64,000 nucleotides of DNA from Pirellulales bacterium (GTDB lineage Bacteria; Planctomycetota; Planctomycetia; Pirellulales; Thermoguttaceae), in the NCBI GenBank assembly GCA_016936015.1, contig JAFGPV010000035.1, positions 62,001 to 126,000 of the forward strand, in the 5' to 3' direction. This document shows positions 24,740-34,050 of the stretch, piece by piece. Position numbers and translations under genes: made by a program. Numbering within the stretch: position 1 is the stretch's first letter; every line of letters starts with the position of its first letter. The notes beneath the pieces were generated by a model, which worked only from the letters and a program-made list of their open reading frames with translations, was not told the origin of the DNA and searched no databases.

Positions 24740-25828
24740 TCATTTCAATTGTTTGATGGGCCGTCGCGTGGATTCGGAGCGGAGATAGCCGTGTTCGAGA
24801 AACCGGAGAGTCATCTTCTGCACGCGGGGATTGTGGGTAAGAAAGGCGTGCATGACCGGCACGACGTTCCAGTCGCGGGCGCCGACCAACCGGGCGTCCT
24901 CGACGGCGACCATCCCGTCGTCGTCGCCCGGCATCAGCGGATTGTATCCCCGGCCGTCGTTTTTCCCGCCGGCAATAACAGCGAACTCGAAATCGGGGAC
25001 CGCCAACCGGCCTTGCAGATGATCCCAATTCCGGCCCAACTCCGCCGCCGACTTTCCCCCCACGACCTGAAGCAACTTGGGATCCGAATACAACGCCAAC
25101 GTCGAGCCGTGGTTGGGCGGCCCGATCATCACCATCCGCCGGAATCGAGGTCGAGGGGACTGTCCCGATTTTTCCGATGGTAAAATGGGACTGTCCCCCT
25201 CCTGGATTTCCGATGAAACACAGGCCGCCGTACCGGCGGTCGCCAAACGACGGGTGCCGGCGGCTTTTTCCCGCTTCTTCACGTCCTGTAAGTAATGCCG
25301 GACGACGACGTTCCCCAGGCTATGGGCCACAAAGTCGATCTCCTCGATCCCCTCCAGGCGGTCGATCAGTCGCGCGAGCGTTTGGGCGTGATCCGCGACG
25401 GAGCCTTGCGTGCTGGGATAACCGACGCTGATAACCTGCAACTTTCCCTGCTCCCGCAGGAAGCGCTCCATCGAGTTCATCACCATCCGCGATCCGCCCA
25501 GGCCGTGCAGCAGGATCACGGCCCGGCCGCGCATCGGGGCGAGGTGTTTTTTGCGCTTGATTTTTTTCAAGGCCGTCTGACACTGCGCGAAGGTTCCCCA
25601 AGCGTGACGTTGATTGGAACCATCCAGCAGCCGGAAGTGGTCCGTCAGGGCGTTGCGCTGGATCCGCCACTCGCGGAAGATCAGTTCGTCGGCCCAAAAT
25701 TGCATTCCGCCCAGCGTGGGCAGCGGCAAATTGGGATTCGGCGGCGGCTCCTCGCCGAAGCAATCCCGACGCATTCCGAGGAACAGCAAGCCGCCGATTA
25801 GAATTCTGTTAAAAATATAATGCCGCAT
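24740..25828 (-). CDS. Exported alpha/beta hydrolase (lipase-like) with compound repeat insertion
   Basis: 362 residues. N-terminal hydrophobic segment RILIGGLLFLGM marks export. Hydrolase features: VILLHGLGGSRMVM (oxyanion), nucleophile elbow VAHSLGN with Ser170, IGPPNHGS, an acidic residue in DDDGMVAVED and a His in PVMHAFLTHNP. It is close to triacylglycerol-lipase-like proteins of the 'esterase/lipase superfamily'. Residues about 193-203 (R-L-A-T-A-G-T-A-A) come from repeat R5 and residues 211-225 (G-D-S-P-I-L...K-S-G-Q-S-P) from the 44-bp palindrome R1, placed one after the other in the loop between the helix after the nucleophile and the next strand RRMVMIGPPNHG. Substrate unknown. Confidence 0.85.
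   Translation of the reverse strand: MRHYIFNRILIGGLLFLGMRRDCFGEEPPPNPNLPLPTLGGMQFWADELIFREWRIQRNALTDHFRLLDGSNQRHAWGTFAQCQTALKKIKRKKHLAPMRGRAVILLHGLGGSRMVMNSMERFLREQGKLQVISVGYPSTQGSVADHAQTLARLIDRLEGIEEIDFVAHSLGNVVVRHYLQDVKKREKAAGTRRLATAGTAACVSSEIQEGDSPILPSEKSGQSPRPRFRRMVMIGPPNHGSTLALYSDPKLLQVVGGKSAAELGRNWDHLQGRLAVPDFEFAVIAGGKNDGRGYNPLMPGDDDGMVAVEDARLVGARDWNVVPVMHAFLTHNPRVQKMTLRFLEHGYLRSESTRRPIKQLK
25155..25198 (-). repeat. 44-bp coding palindrome R1, copy B
   Basis: Same length and coding orientation as copies at 2921-2964 and 38302-38345; read as G-D-S-P-I-L-P-S-E-K-S-G-Q-S-P. The arms are conserved while the centre differs, as expected for selection or recent spread on the stem. Confidence 0.9.
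25220..25250 (-). repeat. R5 palindrome inside hydrolase gene
   Basis: On the coding strand cgtttggcgaccgccggtac followed by ggcggcctgtg, matching the arms of the intergenic pair at 2001-2074. Translated as R-L-A-T-A-G-T-A-A. Confidence 0.8.
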
Positions 25829-26003
25829 TGGCGTATTCCGCCGCCCAGGCGTTCAAGGGAGCGTTTCGTTTAACCGTTGAAGGCGATAAAATAAGGAGAA
25901 TATAACCGCCTTGAACAACAAATCTTTTTCGCTATCATTATAATCAAGTTTTTCGTCTACTCCAACGCAACCTTCGATTCATGCCCCTTTTCCGGAGGAA
26001 CTC

Positions 26004-27290
26004 ATGGGAAAAATGAATCCTTTCCGGCGGGGTCTTACAGCATTTCCGGTGATACTCGCCCTGGGCGGCGTGGTCAATCTGGCCTGGGCCGCGGAGTACC
26101 GCACGCTGCCGCGGAGCGAGTACCGCGACAAAATGGCCGCCGGCTGGATCGGGCAGATGGCCGGCGTCGGTTGGGGGGCACCGACGGAATTCAAGGCCCT
26201 TGGCGAGAAGTTTCCCGAGGATCAAATTCCCCCCTGGAAACCCGGGACCATCAACCAGTTCGAGCAGGACGACATCTACGTCGAGATGACGTTCCTCCGC
26301 ACCCTGGAACAATACGGCTGGAACGTGTCGATCCGCCAGGCGGGCATCGACTTTGCCAACAGCCGCTACATGCTCTGGCACGCCAACGACGCGGGCCGGC
26401 GGAACCTCCGGGCCGGCGTCGCTCCGCCCGACTCGGGCCATCCCCAATTTAACCACCACGCCGACGACATCGACTACCAGATCGAGGCCGATTTTTCCGG
26501 ACTGATCGCCCCCGGCATGCCGAACGTGGCCATCGCGTTGGGCGAGAAGTTCGGCCGGTTGATGAACTACGGCGACGGCGTCTACGCCGGACAGTTCATC
26601 GGCGGGATGTACGCCGCGGCCTTTTTCGAAAAGGCCCCCGAGAAAATCGTCCGCGCCGGCCTGGCCTGCATCCCCGAGGGGAGCCAATACGCCGAGGCCG
26701 TCCGCGACGTGCTGGCCTGGCACCGCGAAAATCCCGGTGACTGGAAGATCGCCTGGAAAAAAGTGGATGAAAAATATCAACGCAACCCCGACTACCGCCG
26801 CTTCTCCTGCGACAAGGGGAAATTCAACATCGACGCCAAGCTCAACGGCGCGTTCGTCGTCATCGGGCTGCTCTACGGCAATCGGGATCCGGATGCAACG
26901 ATCCGCATCGCCACGTGCTGCGGCCAGGATTCCGACTGCAATCCGTCCAGCGCCGCCGGGGTGCTGTTTACGACAATCGGCATGAAAAACCTTCCACAGA
27001 AATTTACCTCCGCCCTGGACTGCAAGAAAGTCTTTAGCCACACGGCCTACAACTTCGACCGACTGGTCGACGTCTGCGACGCCCTGGCGGCCCAGGCCGT
27101 CCTCCGCAACGGGGGAAAGGTCCTCCGCGAAGCCGGGGCGCACGATGAATTCCGCATCCTCGTCGAGGCCCCCAAACCCGTCAAGCTCGAACAGTCCTGG
27201 GCGCCGGTCCCGCCGCAGAACGTCCGCTACCAGGATGAAGAAATGAAACAGATCAAAGTGAAACAAGATACTGTGAATAAGGATGAATGA
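26004..27290 (+). CDS. Exported ADP-ribosylglycohydrolase-family protein
   Basis: 428 residues. A GGAGGAA site lies just before ATG 26004. Signal peptide PVILALGGVVNLAWAAEY precedes a domain with the ADP-ribosylglycohydrolase pattern: GWIGQMAGVGWGAP near the start, EQDDIYVEMTFLRTLEQYGW in the place of the usual TDDT metal motif, NHHADDIDYQ, and a distal QDSDCNPSSAAG matching the second metal-binding D-x-D segment. The fold normally holds two Mg ions and removes ADP-ribose or cleaves related N-/O-glycosidic bonds. An exported member cannot meet intracellular ADP-ribosylated proteins, so a different glycan substrate is likely (inference). The stop codon lies inside a 7-bp array. Confidence 0.85.
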   Translation: MGKMNPFRRGLTAFPVILALGGVVNLAWAAEYRTLPRSEYRDKMAAGWIGQMAGVGWGAPTEFKALGEKFPEDQIPPWKPGTINQFEQDDIYVEMTFLRTLEQYGWNVSIRQAGIDFANSRYMLWHANDAGRRNLRAGVAPPDSGHPQFNHHADDIDYQIEADFSGLIAPGMPNVAIALGEKFGRLMNYGDGVYAGQFIGGMYAAAFFEKAPEKIVRAGLACIPEGSQYAEAVRDVLAWHRENPGDWKIAWKKVDEKYQRNPDYRRFSCDKGKFNIDAKLNGAFVVIGLLYGNRDPDATIRIATCCGQDSDCNPSSAAGVLFTTIGMKNLPQKFTSALDCKKVFSHTAYNFDRLVDVCDALAAQAVLRNGGKVLREAGAHDEFRILVEAPKPVKLEQSWAPVPPQNVRYQDEEMKQIKVKQDTVNKDE

Positions 27291-27419
27291 CGAAGCTCGA
27301 ATGACGAAAGAAATCCGAAGGACGAATGTCTAAATCCGAAATTGCAGCAACCAGCTTCATTCGTCATTCGGATTTCGTCATTCTTTCGTCATTCGTCATT
27401 AGACATTTGTCCTTCGTCC
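27277..27419. repeat. Inverted 7-bp arrays (gaatgac / cattcgt)
   Basis: Left arm gaatgacgaagctcgaatga and on; right arm cattcgtcattcggatttcg and on, with a loop near cagcaaccagcttc. It supplies the stop codon of the upstream gene and ends about 40 bases before the next start. Same unit as 21072-21232 and 24675-24736. Confidence 0.85.
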
Positions 27420-27459
27420 ATGAACCATACTCCCACCCTCCTCCCTCCCCGCCTCCCCC

Positions 27460-28125
27460 ATGCCTTCCCGCCTGATTGCCGTCGGTGACGTGCACGGATG
27501 CCTTCCCGCCTTGACGGCCGTGCTCGAAGCGGTCGGCCCGCAACCGGACGATACGCTCGTGTTCCTCGGCGACTACGTCGATCGCGGCCCCGACAGCCGG
27601 GGCGTGCTGGAGACTATGCTCCGGCTCTCCCAGGCGTGCCGCCTGGTGCCGCTGTTGGGAAATCACGACGAATTGTTCATGAAGGTCTGCGCCGGGGCGA
27701 ACGATCTGCGGGCCAATTGGCTGATATTCGGCGGGGAGGCCACGTTGGCTTCCTACGGCAACTCCCAGCCGGAACACGTTCCGCAGGAGCATCTGCGCTT
27801 CATCCGCAACTGCCGGATGTATTACGAAACCGACGACTACCTCTTCGTCCACGGCAGTTACCATCCCGAGTTGCCGATGGCGCAGCAGAGTCCGCGGCTG
27901 ATGATCTGGGGCAAGATTCGTCCCGAGCCGCCCGGACCGCACCGCTCGGGCAAGACCGTGATCGTCGGCCACACCGCCCAGCGCGAGGGCAACGTGCTGG
28001 ACCTCGGCCACCTGAAGTGCATCGACACCTGCTGCTACGGCGACGGCTATCTCACGGCCTTCGAACCCGACACCGGGCGCATCTGGCAGGCCGACAAGCA
28101 GGGCCGGCTCCGCGACCAAGTTTAG
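27460..28125 (+). CDS. Serine/threonine-type metallophosphatase
   Basis: 221 residues. Calcineurin-like metallophosphoesterase motifs in order: GDVHGC, FLGDYVDRGPDS, LLGNHDE, and later VHGSYHPE and VGHTAQREG supplying the remaining metal histidines. Compact size and motif spacing match bacterial PrpA/PphA and diadenosine tetraphosphatase-like enzymes. Cytoplasmic: no signal peptide. Substrate (phosphoprotein or dinucleoside polyphosphate) cannot be settled from sequence. The stop codon TAG lies within one arm of repeat R14 (28121-28144). Confidence 0.93.
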   Translation: MPSRLIAVGDVHGCLPALTAVLEAVGPQPDDTLVFLGDYVDRGPDSRGVLETMLRLSQACRLVPLLGNHDELFMKVCAGANDLRANWLIFGGEATLASYGNSQPEHVPQEHLRFIRNCRMYYETDDYLFVHGSYHPELPMAQQSPRLMIWGKIRPEPPGPHRSGKTVIVGHTAQREGNVLDLGHLKCIDTCCYGDGYLTAFEPDTGRIWQADKQGRLRDQV

Positions 28126-28580
28126 CCCGGCCGCTCGCGGCCGGCGGATCGGGCAGAATTTCCTATCCAGCGTTTAAAGAATGATGGTGGAGATCATTCC
28201 GGACCAGCAAATAATCCCGTCAGGATTGATAATCGCCGCTATAAACGGATTCCGTGATATTGGCATAACCTGATATTTATAAACATGTTAGAGCCAACCA
28301 CCGGCCGCAAGCGGCCGGGCTAAACGGGCATGGTCTTTCGGTGTCCCTAAAGTCGTTAGAAGCGGTATTTTTCTTCCTTTCCGCAAATTGTGAAAAACCC
28401 TTACAAAACGTTAAAGCCGCATATCCGTTAAAGTCGATCCGATGAATTAGAAACCTCATTGCGTAAGGCGACGAGGTTCATTCCTCTCAGCCGACGGCCT
28501 CCCGTCCCAGGATTCTGGCCGCGGTTGCAGAGACTTTTTCCCGCACATCTTATTTACCCGCATTCCATCGAGGTGATTCC
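28126..28580. other. Intergenic region with R14 repeat pair
   Basis: 455 bases. Arms tttagcccggccgctcgcgg (28121-28144) and ccggccgcaagcggccgggc (28301-28324) face each other about 155 bases apart. The rest holds the promoter for the outer-membrane protein gene at 28581; GAGGTGA lies eight bases before that start. No gene recognised. Confidence 0.6.
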
Positions 28581-29978
28581 ATGCTCACACTGCGCATGAT
28601 GAAATTCGCAATTGCCGGATTGCTGCCCGCCGCAATCCTATTAATTGTCCCCTTCAACGCTTCGGCACAGAGATTTTCCCGTGGGATGGCTTCAGGCGGA
28701 GACGTTGGATTGGCCCTGGCCAGCGACGTGGAGGACTCGATGCCGGATCCCGTCCTGTCGCTCCCCCAACCCCGTCAAACGCCGGTTGAGACCTCCCCCG
28801 CTCCCTTGAAACCGTCGCGAACCGCCGGTTACGATTCCTGCGGGGCATCCTGCGCCTCGGCCCTCAGTTGCGGCGATGCGGGGTGTTCGGGTTGGGCCTT
28901 CACCGACTGGTTCGGCTGGTTCGACTGGATCGGCCCGCCCGCCAGTTGCCATCACAGCAAAAACCTGTACGACGCCCCGTGCCTATTCGGCGGTCCCTAT
29001 AGCCCCCTGACCTCGGTCGGGGCGTTGTCGGGGACGGAACGATACGAGGTCGGCTATTGCGACCTTCCCCTGGCCGGCGGAGCGGGACGGATGAACGTGG
29101 CCGACAACAATAAACCGTTGACCGAAGACCGCGTCTTCTTCCTCTACAATCATTTTCACCAGAACCTGATGGCCCGGCAGTGGGATTCGCTCGACCCGTA
29201 CACGGATAATCCGCTCGACTTTTCCGTCGACCGCTACACGGTCGGCTTCGAGAAGGCGTTTCTCGATCACCTGTGGTCGGTGGACGTCCGCTTGCCGCTG
29301 GCCGGACAATTCCACTACGCCGTCTCGCCGTTCGAGGTTGGCGGCGAGGTGGTCGGCAATCTCGGAATCATTTTCAAGCGGATGATCTATGAATCGAACA
29401 ACACCGCGGTGGCCGCCGGCGTGGGCGTCGAGGTTCCCACGGGCAGCGACGTGACCGGTTCGATGGCCGACACCCTCTTCCGCATGAAGAACGAAGCGGT
29501 CCACCTCACTCCCTTCGCCGGCATCCTGCAAACCCGGAACCGGCTGTTCATGCAGGCCTTCCTCAGCGTCGACGTCCCCTTGAACGGAAACACCATCGCC
29601 TACGACGATCCCCAATTCGGCATCGGCGAGTGGGGGGTCTATACGGAGCAGACCCTGCTGCGCGTCGACGCCGCCTGCGGCTATTGGCTGTATCGCAACG
29701 GCTGTTCGCCGTACCTGACCGGATTGGCCTTTGTCGGGGAACTGCATTACCTCTCGACACTCAATGACACCGATGCCATCTACGGTGACGGGACGGGCAC
29801 TTCGTTCATCTTCCTCAATTACGGCGACCGCGTGGACTATTTCGACTTCACCGTCGGCTTGCACGCCGACCTAGCCAACCACATGGCCTGCCGCGTCGGA
29901 GCCGCCTTCCCCTTCCGCGACCGCCACGACCGCACCTACACCGCGGAAATTATCGCCCAGATCGAACGCCGGTTCTGA
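28581..29978 (+). CDS. Putative outer-membrane beta-barrel protein
   Basis: 465 residues. Signal peptide ending near NASAQ, a short Cys-rich segment (CGASCASALSCGDAGCSGW) and aromatic stretch FTDWFGWFDWIGPPAS, then a long series of alternating hydrophobic/polar beta strands ending in IIAQIERRF; a terminal Phe is usual for outer-membrane barrels. Typical planctomycete barrel phrases such as DRVFFLYNHFHQN and FSVDRYTVGFEKAFLD are visible. Location in the outer membrane is inferred; no transport substrate can be named. It stands alone between a metallophosphatase and the sulfur-redox gene 30288-31970. Confidence 0.7.
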   Translation: MLTLRMMKFAIAGLLPAAILLIVPFNASAQRFSRGMASGGDVGLALASDVEDSMPDPVLSLPQPRQTPVETSPAPLKPSRTAGYDSCGASCASALSCGDAGCSGWAFTDWFGWFDWIGPPASCHHSKNLYDAPCLFGGPYSPLTSVGALSGTERYEVGYCDLPLAGGAGRMNVADNNKPLTEDRVFFLYNHFHQNLMARQWDSLDPYTDNPLDFSVDRYTVGFEKAFLDHLWSVDVRLPLAGQFHYAVSPFEVGGEVVGNLGIIFKRMIYESNNTAVAAGVGVEVPTGSDVTGSMADTLFRMKNEAVHLTPFAGILQTRNRLFMQAFLSVDVPLNGNTIAYDDPQFGIGEWGVYTEQTLLRVDAACGYWLYRNGCSPYLTGLAFVGELHYLSTLNDTDAIYGDGTGTSFIFLNYGDRVDYFDFTVGLHADLANHMACRVGAAFPFRDRHDRTYTAEIIAQIERRF

Positions 29979-30287
29979 GAAATAACGATCGGATAGTATT
30001 ACAGTGGGACTCACTGCGTTCGTCCCGCCCTACGAAGACCTTCCGCTGTTGCGGAACGTAGGGTGGAACCAGCGCGGTGCAGTCCCACCGTGCTTTTCTA
30101 TCCGGGAATGCACCGGCCCCCTGATTTCCGCGTATTTGCAGTCCCGCCGGGTGGGATTGCTATACTTCAAGCTCCGGATCGATTATCCTATCTTTAGTAG
30201 TCCTTCAGCATCGCGATCCGGCGGTTTGGCAAAGGTTCACTAACGCGCCGGTTGATACCGGAAAGCAGAGACCAAGGAGATTGATCC
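29979..30287. other. Intergenic region with R12 inverted repeat
   Basis: 309 bases. From 30002 to 30091 an imperfect inverted repeat pairs gtgggactcactgcgttcgt with gcgcggtgcagtcccaccg. The rest should hold the promoter of the CoA-disulfide-reductase-like gene. No ORF with a ribosome site. Confidence 0.6.
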
Positions 30288-31970
30288 ATGTCCGGACCAA
30301 TGAAAGTCGTGATAATCGGCGGAGTCGCCGCCGGGCCGAAGACGGCGTCCAAGGTGATCCGTCTTCTCCCCGAGACGGAGGTCACCATCGTCGAACAGGG
30401 CGAACTGCTCTCTTACGCCGGGTGCGGATTGCCGTACTACGTCTCGGGAGTCGTCAAGCAGCAGAAAGAGCTCCTCTCGACGCCGATCGGCGTGGTGCGC
30501 GATCCCGTGTTCTTCCGCAACGTCAAGAATGTCCACGTGCTGAACCGAACCGAGGCCCTCAAGATTGACCGCGCCGGCAAGCGCGTCCGCGTGCGGGCGC
30601 TGCAAAGCGGCGAGGAGTCCTGGCTGGACTATGAGAAGTTAGTCCTGGCCACGGGCGGTACGCCCGTCGTACCCCCGATTCCCCACGTCGGCCTGGAAAA
30701 TATCTTCACCCTCCACGGCGTGCACGACGCTGAGGGCATCCGCGCCGTTCTGGCCGAGGGGAAGGCCCGGGACGTGGTCATCGTCGGCGGGGGACTGATC
30801 GGCGTAGAGACAACCGAAGCGTTGGTCGAGTCCGGCTGCCGAGTGACGATCGTGGAAATGCTCCCGCAGGTGCTCAACGTCCTCGATTGGGAGATGGCCA
30901 AGCTGGTCGAGCGGCACATGGAATCGCACGGAGTCAAGGTCCTGACCGGCAGTAAAGTCCTCTCTTTTGAGGGAAACGGCCGAGTCAGCGCCGTGGTCAC
31001 CGAGCACGGCACGCTTCCCGCCGACATGGTGGTCCTGGCCGTCGGCGTCCGCCCCAACGTCGGGCTCGCCCGGGAGGCGGGGCTGGAAATCGGGACCACC
31101 GGCGCGATCCGAGTCGACGATCACATGCGGACCTCCGATCCGGACGTTTACGCCGCCGGCGATTGCGTCGAGTCGGTGGACCTGGTCACCGGTCGGCCGT
31201 GCTTTGTCCCCTTAGGTTCCACGGCCAACAAACAGGGCCGGGTCGCCGCGGTGAATCTCTGCGGCGGAGAGGACGTCTTCCCCGGCGTTTTAGGCAGCAC
31301 GGTCTGCAAGGTCTTTAATTACTGCGTGGCCCGAACGGGGCTCACCGAGACGGCCGCGAAGCAACTTGGTTACGAAGCGACCACCGCCCTCGCCCCCGGG
31401 CCGGACCGGGCCCACTATATGCCCGGTGCGGCGCCCCTGCTGTTGAAGCTGGTCGTGGACCGCAAGACCCGGAAACTCCTCGGCGCCCAGGCCATCGGAC
31501 CGGGAGCGGGTGACAAGCGGATCGACGTGGCCGCCATGGCGCTGACCGCCGGGATGACCATCGATCAGTTGGCCAACGTCGATTTGTGCTACGCCCCGCC
31601 CTACGCGCCCGCCATGGACAACATCATCACTGCCGCCAACGTCGTCCGGAACAAACTCGACGGCAAAATGGTCGGGATCTCTCCCCAGGAAGTACGCCAA
31701 ATGATGAACGCCAAGGAGGATTTCGTCCTCCTGGACGTCCGCAGCCCGGCCGAATATGAAGAGGTCCGCCTGCCCGGCTCCACGTCGATTCCCCTCGGCA
31801 CGCTGCGGAAGCTGGTGGGCAAGCTGCCCAAGGACAAGCGGATCGTGACTTTCTGCAAGGTTTCGCTGCGGGGTTACGAGGCGGCCTTGATCCTCAAGGC
31901 GGCCCAATTCGAAAACGTCTCCGTCATGGACGGCGGGATCGCCATGTGGCCCTATGAGAAGGTGGCGTGA
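30288..31970 (+). CDS. CoA-disulfide reductase-like flavoprotein with C-terminal rhodanese domain
   Basis: 560 residues. Two Rossmann motifs: FAD site VVIIGGVAAGPKTASK and NAD(P)H site DVVIVGGGLIGVETTE; the single redox cysteine is in LLSYAGCGLPYYVSG, as in CoADR/NADH oxidase/persulfide reductase enzymes. Second FAD segment VYAAGDCVE. The last 95 residues form a rhodanese domain (LLDVRSPAEYEEVRLPGS) with active-site cysteine in TFCKVSLRGYEA. The architecture is that of CoADR-RHD / NADH-dependent polysulfide and persulfide reductases (Npsr), so a role in reducing persulfide or polysulfide is likely. AGGAG precedes the ATG. It lies next to a thiol-redox gene cluster on the opposite strand, converging at 31970-31995. 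Confidence 0.9.
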   Translation: MSGPMKVVIIGGVAAGPKTASKVIRLLPETEVTIVEQGELLSYAGCGLPYYVSGVVKQQKELLSTPIGVVRDPVFFRNVKNVHVLNRTEALKIDRAGKRVRVRALQSGEESWLDYEKLVLATGGTPVVPPIPHVGLENIFTLHGVHDAEGIRAVLAEGKARDVVIVGGGLIGVETTEALVESGCRVTIVEMLPQVLNVLDWEMAKLVERHMESHGVKVLTGSKVLSFEGNGRVSAVVTEHGTLPADMVVLAVGVRPNVGLAREAGLEIGTTGAIRVDDHMRTSDPDVYAAGDCVESVDLVTGRPCFVPLGSTANKQGRVAAVNLCGGEDVFPGVLGSTVCKVFNYCVARTGLTETAAKQLGYEATTALAPGPDRAHYMPGAAPLLLKLVVDRKTRKLLGAQAIGPGAGDKRIDVAAMALTAGMTIDQLANVDLCYAPPYAPAMDNIITAANVVRNKLDGKMVGISPQEVRQMMNAKEDFVLLDVRSPAEYEEVRLPGSTSIPLGTLRKLVGKLPKDKRIVTFCKVSLRGYEAALILKAAQFENVSVMDGGIAMWPYEKVA

Positions 31971-31994
31971 AGCGGTGCCTGTGTATTCCCGCTT

Positions 31995-34046
31995 TTATTT
32001 CAGGCGATCCGTCCGCTTCGGAGTCGGCCGGGCTTGGGCTGCCGTAACGCGGAGGGATTTCGAGGGACCGGCCTTCTCCAGGGCGCCCAGCAGCATTTCC
32101 TGGGTGTAGCCGCCGCGAAGGACGATCGGGCGGTAGGCGCTCCCGGCGGGGAAAATGGCGATCACCGGCACCTGCTTGCTGCCGAGAAGTTCCAGCATCT
32201 CCGTAACTTCGGGCGAGGCGCGGGTCCAGTCCGCCCGCAGGGTCGCCACGCCGTTTCGACGTACTGCGCTACACGTCTCGCGAGTGTTTAATACCAGCTT
32301 TTCCAGGGTTTTGCAGGTCAGGCACCAGTCGGCGGTGAAATCAACCATCACCGTTTTCTCCGCGGCGATCAGTTTCTCGAGGCCCTCGTGCGTAAAGGGA
32401 CGCCACGGCAGTTGATTCTCGTCCTGGCCGGCGAAATCGCCCACGGAATGACCGTAAGCCGTATGCAGCGCACGCTCGAAACGGCCGGCCATTACTTCCG
32501 CCAGCCAGCCGAACGTCACGAACCAGGTCACGCCGGCAAACGCAGCCGCCGAGAACCACGCCCGGGCCTTTTGCCTGAAGTCCGACGTCGGCGGCGACCG
32601 GCCGATCCACCAGCAGGCGGCCCAGAGGCCGAAGAGGAACGCCACGGTCGGCACGATGAAAATCCAGGGAATTAATGTCAGCAGATAAACCACGGTGCCC
32701 AGCAACACAAAACCCATCACTTGCTTGAAGGTCTCCATCCAGAGTCCCGGCTTCGGCAGGAAGCGGATCAGGCCGGGGAAGAGGCCGATCAGCAAGTAGG
32801 GGCTGGCCATGCCGAATCCGGCGGAAAGGAATACGGCGTAAGCCTTCAGCGGCGGCTGGCCGACGGTCCAGGCCAGCGCGGAAGCGAGAAAAGGCCCGCT
32901 GCAGGGCGTGGCCAGGATTGTCGTGATGACTCCTTTACAAAACGCTCCCGCGGCGCCCTCCCGCTGGGACAGATCGTTTGCCCTCCCGGCGCCGAGAAAA
33001 CCGGGGATGGGAATTTCCCAAATGCCCAACAAACTCAAGCTCATGGCGAAGACCACCGCGGCTAGGGCCACGTTGAATCCCGTGAAACTGAATAATTGTC
33101 CCCATCCTAAACCGATTTTCGGTAAAACGGAAAGGGTTGCCAACACCACAAACACCGAGAGCAGGCCCAACGAGTACCAGACGTTGAGTGCCAGGGCCCG
33201 GCGTCGGCTCTGGCCGGACTGATGGACGAACGACATGATCTTCAGCCCGATGACCGGCAACACGCAGGGCATGAGGTTGAGAATCAGACCGCCGAGGAAA
33301 CCCAGACCAATAATCAGCACGAGGGATGTCCGTTGAAGGTCATGGTCGTGGACGATCTCCAGTTTTTTCAGGCCGACGGCCGTCTGACGAACTTCCAGGA
33401 CCTGGCGCTCCGCGGCCTGCGGCGCAGCCGAATCTCCCGGCGTCCCGGCGGGTTGCGCTTCGGCCGGCGGGGGCGTGATCCGCTCAAACACGGCGGTAAA
33501 TGGCACCTCTCGCGGTGGAAGACACTGGTTGGGGTTGCAAGGTTGAATGCGGACGGTCCCTTCGATCTTCAGCGTTTTCGGATCGATGTGGGAGTCGATC
33601 TCGATGGGAGCACGCCAGACAACCTGATCGTGATGGGTTTCGATCACCAGACCGTCGAAGGCCGGCTCGGACTTCTTTTCCGGGGGCGGACTCGCGATGA
33701 AGTCCTCCAAAATGTGGAAACCCCCGGAAGAGGGCAGCTTGATCTCCGTGGGCAGGGGACCGCCCGGCGGCTGGGTGATCGAGTAAATATGCCACGGGGA
33801 TTTAATTCTGGCCGTGATCGACAATTGTCCCGCCTGCCGAGCCGTCGGCGCAGTGAAACGCGCCTTCACGGAAACCACGATCTCCTTGGACGGACCTGAG
33901 GGCAGACCCGCGAAGCCTGGAAGGTCGGCGGTTGCCTCCGCCCCGAGCAACCTTGCCATACTCAGCAAGCCAACCAGAAAAACCGTTCTGAACGCGCGAT
34001 GAAGATTAGGAATTCGCATCGTGCCTGAATCCTTACGGAGAATCAC
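31995..34046 (-). CDS. DsbD-type thiol:disulfide interchange protein
   Basis: 683 residues with the full three-part DsbD order. N-terminal exported alpha-domain with a Cys pair in QPCNPNQCLPP; central CcdA-like eight-helix region with membrane cysteines in LMPCVLPVIGLKIMSFV and TTILATPCSGPFLASAL; C-terminal thioredoxin domain with FTADWCLTCKTLEKL. Such proteins carry electrons from cytoplasmic thioredoxin across the inner membrane to periplasmic thiol proteins. trxA, its natural donor, lies five bases away on the same strand, and a secreted thioredoxin-like protein, a likely recipient, lies just beyond. Start at 34046 gives a plausible signal peptide. Confidence 0.93.
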   Translation of the reverse strand: MILRKDSGTMRIPNLHRAFRTVFLVGLLSMARLLGAEATADLPGFAGLPSGPSKEIVVSVKARFTAPTARQAGQLSITARIKSPWHIYSITQPPGGPLPTEIKLPSSGGFHILEDFIASPPPEKKSEPAFDGLVIETHHDQVVWRAPIEIDSHIDPKTLKIEGTVRIQPCNPNQCLPPREVPFTAVFERITPPPAEAQPAGTPGDSAAPQAAERQVLEVRQTAVGLKKLEIVHDHDLQRTSLVLIIGLGFLGGLILNLMPCVLPVIGLKIMSFVHQSGQSRRRALALNVWYSLGLLSVFVVLATLSVLPKIGLGWGQLFSFTGFNVALAAVVFAMSLSLLGIWEIPIPGFLGAGRANDLSQREGAAGAFCKGVITTILATPCSGPFLASALAWTVGQPPLKAYAVFLSAGFGMASPYLLIGLFPGLIRFLPKPGLWMETFKQVMGFVLLGTVVYLLTLIPWIFIVPTVAFLFGLWAACWWIGRSPPTSDFRQKARAWFSAAAFAGVTWFVTFGWLAEVMAGRFERALHTAYGHSVGDFAGQDENQLPWRPFTHEGLEKLIAAEKTVMVDFTADWCLTCKTLEKLVLNTRETCSAVRRNGVATLRADWTRASPEVTEMLELLGSKQVPVIAIFPAGSAYRPIVLRGGYTQEMLLGALEKAGPSKSLRVTAAQARPTPKRTDRLK

Positions 34047-34050
34047 GATA

